Shown here piece by piece: positions 5,761 to 10,883 of a DNA stretch of 10,883 nucleotides. Source of the DNA: CAZRDB01 sp964598695 (GTDB taxonomy: Bacteria; Armatimonadota; Zipacnadia; UBA1398). The stretch lies in NCBI GenBank assembly GCA_964598695.1, contig CAZRDB010000172.1, positions 1 to 10,883 of the forward strand, given 5' to 3'. The translations under genes were made by a program, and so were the position numbers. Below the pieces are notes generated by a model that was not told the DNA's origin, made no database searches, and was given only the letters and a program-made list of their open reading frames with translations. Each line of letters begins with the position of its first letter. Position 1 is the stretch's first letter.

Positions 5761-6531
5761 ATGCTGTTCGCCGTCATCACATCCGGGGGAGATCTCGACG
5801 AGGCGTCGGTCCGCGCCGCGGCGCGCGCCGCCGGCGTCTCCGACCACATCCGGGTGGAGATGGTCGTGAACCTGCGGTGGTTCGAACCGATCGAGGCCGA
5901 CGTGAGCTACTACGCCGACCCCTACGTCCCCGAGCCGGCCACGACCGCGACCGACGCCTTCCTCGCCGACCTCGATGAGCGCCTCGAAGCCTATGCCCGG
6001 ATCTGCGCCGAGGGATCGGCCACGTACAGCGCGCGGAGGGCCGTGGGCATCCCGAAGCGGATCCTGGCCCGAGCCGCGCGCGAGTCCGACGTGTTGGTGC
6101 TCCCCCACCCCGCGGTCGCCAGCGCCGACATCCGCCAGGCGGTCTGGGAGGCGATCGGCTCGCCTCCGTGTCCGCTCCTGGTGGTGGGAACCTCGGGGCG
6201 GATCCGCACCGCGACCGTCCGCGCCGCCCGCTCCGATCTCCCGCTCGAGGGGAGCGCCCGCGACGTGCTGCGCCGCCTCCTGCGGGGCCGCGTCGAGCGC
6301 ATCAGCATCCCCGCGTCGTTCCGTACCGAGGACTTCGCCGGCTGGGCCCCGGTCATCACGGCCGACCGGCCGCCCACGGACCCGCGCCGGCCGGGCGAGC
6401 CCGGCCGGGAGTCCGAGAGCGACTTCCTCGCGATCGTCGGCGCTCCTCGCGCGCGCACCGGTCTCGCTCTCGGACGCGGGCGACGCTGGCAGCCGCCGAC
6501 CGACGGCAACACCCTCCTCCTGCCCGCCTAG
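5761..6531 (+). CDS. Universal-stress-protein-like protein, degenerate
   Basis: A 256-residue protein with an alpha/beta layout like a USP domain: a first strand MLFAVITSGG (1-10), a helix with AARAAGV (20-26), a long central helix (about 64-82), GIPKRILARAARESDVLVLPH (96-116) that resembles the 'P...I...A.e...DliVlG' block, and a closing PCPLLVVG (136-143). The usual ATP motif G-2X-G-9X-G-[S/T] between the last two blocks is absent, so nucleotide binding is doubtful. Residues about 144-256 form an extra region without a recognised domain; it is rich in Arg, Pro and Gly. Family membership is inferred from the pattern, not certain. ATG 5761 is chosen because GAGAGG lies nine bases upstream and the first beta strand starts there; an upstream in-frame ATG at 5665 lacks a ribosome binding site and would add a polar, composition-biased leader. 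It follows hsp20 beyond that gene's terminator and so needs its own promoter. Confidence 0.6.
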   Translation: MLFAVITSGGDLDEASVRAAARAAGVSDHIRVEMVVNLRWFEPIEADVSYYADPYVPEPATTATDAFLADLDERLEAYARICAEGSATYSARRAVGIPKRILARAARESDVLVLPHPAVASADIRQAVWEAIGSPPCPLLVVGTSGRIRTATVRAARSDLPLEGSARDVLRRLLRGRVERISIPASFRTEDFAGWAPVITADRPPTDPRRPGEPGRESESDFLAIVGAPRARTGLALGRGRRWQPPTDGNTLLLPA

Positions 6532-6670
6532 GCCTGCCGGACCCGAAGGAACCTCCTCCCGCCCCGACGAAGGGGCTCTCCGCCGCCCTACAGGCCGGGT
6601 GGCGTGGCGCCAAGACGGTCGGCGGCCCGGAGGCGAGGGGCCACCGTCGCGCGGGCGGAGAACCCGCGGT

Positions 6671-6682
6671 GGAGCAGCCTTG
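6671..6682 (+). promoter_or_regulatory. Ribosome binding site selecting a TTG start
   Basis: GGAG at 6671-6674 (within GGTGGAG) lies five bases before TTG at 6680-6682. No ATG is available before the conserved N-terminal block of the methyltransferase, and the next in-frame candidate, GTG 6689, is 14 bases from this site. The 148 bases upstream (6532-6679) hold no clear promoter or terminator. Confidence 0.55.
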
Positions 6683-7582
6683 GACGCAGTGCGGACGACG
6701 ACCGAAGCGGTCCGGGCACTGCCTCACGCGCGCACCTGCGCGTGCCCGCCGAGCCACAGCAACTGCCTCACCGCCGGCGAGTGGATGCGCGCGCAGGTCG
6801 GGGTCTGGCGGTTTGGCTACGAGCGGCGGGACGTGCGCAAGAAGTCGCTCCACCCCGCCACGTTCCCCATCGGGCTCGCGCGGCGGTGCATCGAGGTCTT
6901 CTCCCACTGCGGCGAGCTGGTGCTCGACCCGTTCGTCGGGAGCGGAACAACGCTACTCGCGGCCCGCGACACCGCGCGCAACGCGGTCGGCGTGGACCTG
7001 AACGCCTCGTACGTGGCGCTCGCGGAGCAGCGGCTCGACCGTGAGCCGGAGGGTACGACGCGCCAGATCGCCCTGTGCGCCGACGCCCGCGGCCTCGGGG
7101 GCATCCTCGCGCCCCGGACGGTACGCCTCGTGCTCACCTCGCCGCCCTACGCCAACTGCCTCGATCGCCCGCGCCGGAACAAGTCGCGGAGATCGGAGGA
7201 CCGCACCAACGCGCAGTACGGCCTCGTCGAGCAGTACTCGCACGACCCGGCCGACCTGGGTACGCTGGACTACCCATCGTACGTCCACGCCCTATCGGCG
7301 ATCTTCGCCTCTCTCTCCCCCACCCTTGCCCCGAACGCGGACTGCGTCGTGAACGTCCCCGATATCTGGTGGTCCGGTCGACGGATCCCGCTGCACATCG
7401 GAGTGGTGGAGGCCCTCACGGCCGCCGGCTACGAGTTCCGGAACACCATCGTGTGGGATAAGACTAATCTCGTGAACCGGATGGGCATCTTCGGCTGGCC
7501 TTCCACCTACATCACGATGGGTGTCACATTCGAGTACCTGCTGCACTTTCGCAAGCCGGCCACTCGTACCGAGGAGGAGTGA
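6680..7582 (+). CDS. Site-specific DNA methyltransferase (N4-cytosine/N6-adenine type), solitary
   Basis: A 300-residue SAM-dependent DNA amino-methyltransferase of the N6_N4_Mtase type. Motif X-like region: KSLHPATFPIGLARRCIEVF (55-74). Motif I: DPFVGSGTT (83-91), which binds SAM, with VGVDLN (103-108) as motif II. Motif IV, the catalytic TSPPY, is at 153-157. The order X-I-IV is the reverse of the beta class (IV then X-I), although the motif spellings are beta-like. A polar region (about 160-195) follows and may include target recognition; further landmarks are IVWDK (257-261) and FEYLLHFRKP (284-293). The N-terminal 30 residues contain three cysteines (20, 22, 29). TSPPY fits either N4-cytosine or N6-adenine methylation, so the base and target site cannot be read. 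TTG 6680 is chosen on its ribosome binding site; GTG 6689 is possible. No restriction enzyme gene is in the window. It is followed six bases later by a membrane protein gene, so it heads an apparent operon of envelope genes. Confidence 0.87.
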   Translation: MDAVRTTTEAVRALPHARTCACPPSHSNCLTAGEWMRAQVGVWRFGYERRDVRKKSLHPATFPIGLARRCIEVFSHCGELVLDPFVGSGTTLLAARDTARNAVGVDLNASYVALAEQRLDREPEGTTRQIALCADARGLGGILAPRTVRLVLTSPPYANCLDRPRRNKSRRSEDRTNAQYGLVEQYSHDPADLGTLDYPSYVHALSAIFASLSPTLAPNADCVVNVPDIWWSGRRIPLHIGVVEALTAAGYEFRNTIVWDKTNLVNRMGIFGWPSTYITMGVTFEYLLHFRKPATRTEEE

Positions 7583-7588
7583 ACGATC

Positions 7589-8275
7589 GTGGACGTCTCG
7601 GCTTCCGCCCCCCCGCGGCCGGCCGTGCGCATCCGGCTGGCCGGGGCCGCGGCGGAGTGTCTCGTGTACGTGCTGCTCGTTCTGTGTCTCATCTCGCGGG
7701 GTCGAGTCCCCGAGATGGCCCTGCGTCCACTGACGCTGGTGCTGGCCCTGGTCGCCGCCGTGCCGCTGTGGGCGTTCCCCTCGCGGCGCGAAGCGGGGCT
7801 CGTGGCCCGGATCGCGATGGGCATGGGCCTCCTGCTCCTGCTGCAGCTCCGCTCCCCGATCTGGCTCCCCGCCCTCGGCGCCGTGTCCCCCCGGAACGAG
7901 GAGCTGACGCTCTCGGTCGAGGCCCTCGTGGTGCTCGGGCTGGCGGTGGCGCTCCTGCTCTCCTCCGGGTTCCGCGAGGGGGACGACTCGGGTGAGAAGC
8001 GTCCCCTCGCCCACGCGGTGCTCCTCTGCTGCGGCGCGGCCGCTCTGTTCTGCGCGGCCCTGTGGCCCGTCCTCGACAACGCCCTGAAGCAGGGCCGCAG
8101 CGACGGTCTGTTCTACGCCGACACTGCGGCCTCGCTCAGCGTCCTCGCCGAGGGGGGCGTGCTGTTCGCCTGCTGTCTGCTCGCGGAGCCGCTGTGGAGA
8201 GCCCGTCGGATGGCCCTGGCGATCGGCCTGGCGCTGATCGCACGCGGGATGCTCCCGCCTTCGGTGGTGAGCTGA
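7589..8275 (+). CDS. Polytopic membrane protein of unknown family
   Basis: A 228-residue, Leu/Val/Ala-rich protein with about six or seven likely membrane segments (roughly 17-35, 46-64, 71-88, 109-126, 142-161, 178-198 and 205-222). A charged loop (REGDDSGEKR, 129-138) separates the halves. The short N-terminus is Pro/Arg rich. I recognise no motif. The GTG at 7589 is used because the GAGGAGGAG that encodes the last residues of the upstream methyltransferase supplies the ribosome binding site about nine bases before it. It ends one base before the ATG of the O-antigen-ligase-like gene, so the two are almost surely co-translated. By context it could be a partner in polysaccharide polymerisation or export; this is inference from location only. 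Confidence 0.75.
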   Translation: MDVSASAPPRPAVRIRLAGAAAECLVYVLLVLCLISRGRVPEMALRPLTLVLALVAAVPLWAFPSRREAGLVARIAMGMGLLLLLQLRSPIWLPALGAVSPRNEELTLSVEALVVLGLAVALLLSSGFREGDDSGEKRPLAHAVLLCCGAAALFCAALWPVLDNALKQGRSDGLFYADTAASLSVLAEGGVLFACCLLAEPLWRARRMALAIGLALIARGMLPPSVVS

Positions 8276-8276
8276 G

Positions 8277-9662
8277 ATGACGGAGACTCCCCAGACCCGA
8301 TCCGGGCTCGACCGGCTGATCGAGTACGGCGCGCTGCTCGCGGTTCTCGTCTCGCCCACCCAGGTCGGCATCCCCCTGCTCAAGCTCGGCCGCGCGACCG
8401 TCGCGCTCACGGCGGCCGACATCGTGCTGTGGCTGCTCGCGGCCCTGCTCGTGGCGCGCTGGCTCGCCTCGGGCCGAAGGGCGCGGCTTGCGTGGCCGCC
8501 GGTCCACGTCTGGCTTCTCGTCGCGGTAGCGGGCCTCTCGGCCAGCGCCTGGCTCTCGCCGGGGCTCGCGAAGGACCAGGTCCTCGCCACGGCCAAGGAG
8601 GTCTTCCAGTTCGTCGGGACCTTCGTCGCGGCGCCGCTGGTCTTCCTGAGCGCGTTCACCGAGGAGCGCTCCCGCAGGCGCGCCGTCTGGCTCGTCGTCG
8701 CGGTCGCCGTGCCCGTCTGCCTCCTGGGGCTCGCGCAGGCACTCGCCGAGCAGGCGGGCCTCGCGGGGCGGGAGGCGCTGTTCGTGACCCGCGTGCAGGA
8801 GCTGAAGCCTCGCCCCAACGACCCCGGCAATGTGGTCGGCCTGTTCGGCTCGCGGACCGTCTACGGCCTGTTCCTGGTGATGGTCCTGCCCGTCGTCCTC
8901 ACGCTCGCGTGGGTCAGCCGCCCGAAGGCCGGGATCCCCTTGCTGCTGCTGTTCACGGTCGGCGCGGCGACCGTCTGCGCGCCCGGGATCCTGCCCGGGC
9001 TGGTGGTCGCCGTGCTCGTGGCCGCCGCGGCCCTCGGCGTCGGCGAACGGGCCGCGCTACGGGCGCTCGGGCTGGCGGCGGCGCTCCTGGCGCTCGCGAT
9101 CGGGCTCGGTCCGTTTCGAGCGGAGAAGAGCGACCTCTCGATCCTCTACGAGCGCCCCGTGAAGCCCGCGGCCGCGTCGGTCGCGCCTGCGGAGGCCGCC
9201 GACCCGGTCGAGACCCGGCTGACCGTCGACAACCGGTACACCGAGTGGGGCTCGACGATGCAGATGGTGGGCACCAACCAGTGGCCGGTGGCCGCGATCG
9301 GCTATGGGCCGGGCCACTACCAGGACCAGATCGGGGGATACGCCGGACCGCTGCCGAAGTTCGGCAAGCTGGAGCCGGACTTCCAGGGCCAGTACTTCGT
9401 GGTGCTGGTCGAGCTGGGGTTGGCCGGCCTCGCGGCGCTCGCGTGGTTCTTCGGCCGGACGGCCACGCTCTCGTGGCGCGTGCTGCGGGCCGCGCGGGAG
9501 CCGTTCGATCGCGCCCTCGCGGCCGGGGCGCTTGGCGGGTTCTGCGGCCTGTCGGTTGCGAACCTCTACGGCTGTCCCCTCGTCAAAGGCCTGTGTGTAA
9601 CACTGATGCTGCTCGCGAGTCTGATTGTGACGAGCGCCAACACCGTGCATCGAGAGGATTGA
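8277..9662 (+). CDS. O-antigen ligase / Wzy-type polymerase family membrane protein
   Basis: A 461-residue integral membrane protein. N-terminal segments (about 15-33, 42-64, 77-94, 108-126, 135-155) and a central group (about 194-212, 219-233, 236-254, 258-278) are followed by a large extracytoplasmic loop (about 281-373) and C-terminal segments (about 374-393, 410-428, 436-453). This is the layout of the Wzy_C / WaaL-like family, which joins or polymerises undecaprenyl-linked glycans on the outer face of the membrane. In the loop, NRYTEWGSTMQM (319-330) with R320, PVAAIGYGPGHY (337-348) and the following VELGLAGL (378-385) match the family's 'R..W...... G.G.G.Y ... E.G..G' pattern. GSRTVYGLFLVMVLPVVL (191-208) matches the 'N.yg.fL....P' helix. 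Ligase and polymerase cannot be told apart from sequence. The ATG at 8277 overlaps the previous gene's end region (TGAGATG). Neighbours on both sides are membrane or secreted proteins, which suggests an exopolysaccharide role. Confidence 0.82.
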   Translation: MTETPQTRSGLDRLIEYGALLAVLVSPTQVGIPLLKLGRATVALTAADIVLWLLAALLVARWLASGRRARLAWPPVHVWLLVAVAGLSASAWLSPGLAKDQVLATAKEVFQFVGTFVAAPLVFLSAFTEERSRRRAVWLVVAVAVPVCLLGLAQALAEQAGLAGREALFVTRVQELKPRPNDPGNVVGLFGSRTVYGLFLVMVLPVVLTLAWVSRPKAGIPLLLLFTVGAATVCAPGILPGLVVAVLVAAAALGVGERAALRALGLAAALLALAIGLGPFRAEKSDLSILYERPVKPAAASVAPAEAADPVETRLTVDNRYTEWGSTMQMVGTNQWPVAAIGYGPGHYQDQIGGYAGPLPKFGKLEPDFQGQYFVVLVELGLAGLAALAWFFGRTATLSWRVLRAAREPFDRALAAGALGGFCGLSVANLYGCPLVKGLCVTLMLLASLIVTSANTVHRED

Positions 9663-9667
9663 ACGGA

Positions 9668-10198
9668 ATGCTGCGTCGCTATGCGCGTCTCCTGGTCTGT
9701 GCCGCGGGTCTCGGCACTCTCGTCGCGCTCCCGCTGGCCCTCAACGCCGCCGGGCGCCGGATCGACATCGAGCCCGAGGGCGGCACCCTCAACAAGTCGG
9801 ATGAGGGCCCGATGCAGGTCTACCGCTCCACGGCCTGCAGCGGCGAGAAGTGCGTCGGCACCAACGATGAGATCGTCGCCTCCGGCGAGGAGTGCGGCGG
9901 CTTCGTGAAGTGCACCGTCAACGTCGACGACGCGGGCACCTACTACTTCTGGGGCCGCGCGCTGTGGAAAGACAAGTGCGGAGACAGCTTCTACGTCCAG
10001 CTCGACGACAAGGACCCGAGCGTCTTCGGCAACAAGGCCGAGAACGTGGGCAAGTGGGGCTGGTTCAAGGGCGAGCCCCTCGAGCTGACCGCGGGCAGCC
10101 ACACCCTCTGGATCAAGGGTCGCGAGGATGGCGCGCTGCTCGACAAGATCGTGCTTCACACCAGCTCCCGGTACAACCCGCAGGGCAAGGGCGGCTAA
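9668..10198 (+). CDS. Secreted CBM6-like carbohydrate-binding protein
   Basis: A 176-residue exported protein. The signal peptide is RRYARLLVCAAGLGTLVALP-type with cleavage near LNAA-GRR (26-31). The mature part (about 31-166) is one beta-sandwich resembling CBM6/CBM35 modules: IDIEPEGGTL at the start, CTVNVDDAGTYYFWGRALW (82-100), GDSFYVQLDD (105-114), WGWFKG (130-135), LELTAGSHTLWIKGREDGAL (138-157) and LDKIVLHTSS (158-167). The 'G.HtL.i..RE.Ga.lDki' pattern is common in the CBM6-like families that bind glycans. The mature part has five cysteines (57, 62, 76, 82, 104), which would allow two disulfides and leave one free. No enzyme domain is attached, so it may bind the polymer made by the preceding polymerase or ligase, which starts it five bases earlier; this is inference. 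GAGAGG lies ten bases before the ATG. Confidence 0.75.
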   Translation: MLRRYARLLVCAAGLGTLVALPLALNAAGRRIDIEPEGGTLNKSDEGPMQVYRSTACSGEKCVGTNDEIVASGEECGGFVKCTVNVDDAGTYYFWGRALWKDKCGDSFYVQLDDKDPSVFGNKAENVGKWGWFKGEPLELTAGSHTLWIKGREDGALLDKIVLHTSSRYNPQGKGG

Positions 10199-10220
10199 CC
10201 TTCGGAGCATTCAGTCCGGA

Positions 10221-10252
10221 GAGGGGTCGGCGCTGACGAGCGCCGGCCCCTC
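10221..10252 (+). terminator. Intrinsic terminator of the envelope-gene operon
   Basis: A 14-pair stem: GAGGGGTCGGCGCT (10221-10234) with AGCGCCGGCCCCTC (10239-10252), one G-T wobble, loop GACG, followed by TTGCTGT. It begins about 20 bases after the stop of the CBM-like gene. The T run is short. Confidence 0.75.
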
Positions 10253-10272
10253 TTGCTGTACGAGGGGCCGGC
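10242..10272 (-). terminator. Second hairpin, competing with the first; possible terminator for the minus-strand gene
   Basis: GCCGGCCCCTC (10242-10252) can pair perfectly with GAGGGGCCGGC (10262-10272) over a nine-base loop. On the minus strand this hairpin follows the stop codon at 10272-10274 at once. No T run follows on that strand, so termination is uncertain. The arm 10242-10252 is shared with the plus-strand terminator, so only one of the two stems can form in a given RNA. Confidence 0.4.
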
Positions 10273-10883
10273 TACTCCTCGACGATCAGGAGCGCCCCCT
10301 TCGCCCAGCCGATGGGGATCGCGTCACCGGGGCCGAAGGACCCGAGGCCCTGGAAGCGCTCGATCGCGGGCATGGTGAGCCGCGCGCGTGCCGGGTCCAA
10401 GCCGAGGGCGGCCCAGTCGATCGAGAGACGGACCGGCGCCTCCGCCTCGGTGTCCGCCCCGGCGGCAGGCCAGTGGGCAAGCGCGATCAGCGAGCGGCCC
10501 GGCTTCCGGTAGACCGTCGCGAGCACGTCGGGACGGTCGGTGCGGACGGGGCACTCCGACGCCCAGTAGCCGAGCATCTCGGCATCCTGGATCGCGAAGT
10601 CGTCCCAGAAGCGCCACAACGCCTCGGCGCACGGGAGCTGCCGCCCCCCCATCCCGAAGACCATGCCCCGGTACGGGTTGCCCCCGTTCTCGTAGTTCAG
10701 CATCTCGCTGCCCAGGCCGAACGGGATCCCCGAAACCTCCACCAGCCAGTAGTCCGGGGCGGAGTCGTAGTCGTACATCTCGCCGAGCCACAGGTTGCTC
10801 AGGTAGGGGAAGTGCTCCATGTACTCGTTCGTCGGGCTCTGCCGACGGTTGAGGTAGTCGTAGTCGTTGCCACAATGGAAGTT
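10272..10883 (-). CDS. Glycoside-hydrolase-like protein (DUF6067/GH123-like), C-terminal part
   Basis: The frame is open from the right edge to a TAG at 10272-10274 and gives 203 residues of a longer protein whose start is outside the window. Visible landmarks: NFHCGNDYDYLNRR at the cut end, LSNLWLGEMYDYD with a candidate acidic residue, WLVEVSGIPFGLGSEML, YRGMVFGMGGR, LWRFWDDF, EMLGYWASE and then a beta-rich tail (ATVYRKPGRSLIALAHW, AIERFQ, LLIVEE). The run of aromatic and acidic residues followed by a C-terminal beta domain is what I associate with the DUF6067 / GH123-like glycoside hydrolase domain of planctomycete-type secreted proteins. This is recognition from memory without a search, so substrate and mechanism are open. 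The internal ATG at 10820 is not the start, since conserved-looking sequence continues upstream. It converges on the CBM-like gene. Confidence 0.6.
   Translation of the reverse strand, partial: NFHCGNDYDYLNRRQSPTNEYMEHFPYLSNLWLGEMYDYDSAPDYWLVEVSGIPFGLGSEMLNYENGGNPYRGMVFGMGGRQLPCAEALWRFWDDFAIQDAEMLGYWASECPVRTDRPDVLATVYRKPGRSLIALAHWPAAGADTEAEAPVRLSIDWAALGLDPARARLTMPAIERFQGLGSFGPGDAIPIGWAKGALLIVEE

Noticed and set aside
5975..6679. N-terminal extension of the methyltransferase in the same open frame
   Set aside because: It overlaps the USP-like gene and encodes Arg/Pro/Ser-rich shadow sequence. A TTG with a good ribosome binding site is present at 6680.
7292..8830. Long minus-strand open frame opposite the methyltransferase and membrane genes
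   Set aside because: The product is low-complexity (Arg, Gly, His, Gln rich) and antisense to three genes with clear motifs, membrane segments and ribosome binding sites.
1..10883. CRISPR array, tRNA, rRNA, transposase, toxin-antitoxin or prophage genes
   Set aside because: No regularly spaced repeats, cloverleaf sequence, transposase motifs or phage-type proteins were seen on either strand.

Overview
The window is a GC-rich (about 70% G+C by eye), densely coded stretch of a bacterial chromosome. Several starts are GTG or TTG. Nothing in it fixes the phylum. The mix of large secreted proteins, a CBM-like protein, a glycoside-hydrolase-like protein and non-AUG starts would suit a planctomycete, gemmatimonad, Eisenbacteria-like or other environmental lineage, but that is inference. 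No tRNA, rRNA, CRISPR array, insertion sequence or phage gene was seen. No gap between genes exceeds about 210 bases.

Left block (about 57-4944, all minus strand, read right to left): a secreted CAP-domain protein, two tandem M24 (Xaa-Pro type) metallopeptidase paralogs, a HisD-family dehydrogenase and a small FmdB-type zinc-ribbon protein. Spacings are 67, 29, -1 and 56 bases, so at least the two peptidases and the dehydrogenase look like one operon. Two of its proteins have altered key positions. The second peptidase lacks the VH[D/E] histidine present in its sister. The HisD homolog keeps the zinc, substrate and acid/base residues but has changed two of the three residues known to contact NAD. 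The tail of a plus-strand gene ends at 60 and overlaps the fmdB stop.

Middle (4945-6531): an intergenic region with a very good sigma-70 promoter (TTGACA-17-TATGCT) drives an Hsp20 small heat-shock protein, followed by a strong intrinsic terminator. Next comes a USP-like protein with a degenerate nucleotide-binding region. The two form a small stress-related neighbourhood on the plus strand.

Right block (6680-10252, plus strand): a solitary N4/N6-type DNA methyltransferase is followed with gaps of 6, 1 and 5 bases by a polytopic membrane protein of unknown family, an O-antigen-ligase/Wzy-type polymerase and a secreted CBM6-like protein, ending in a strong hairpin terminator. The last three look like an envelope or exopolysaccharide cassette. 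The DNA methyltransferase at the head of that operon is the most unexpected arrangement in the window. A convergent minus-strand gene entering from the right edge encodes the C-terminal part of a glycoside-hydrolase-like protein (DUF6067/GH123-like).
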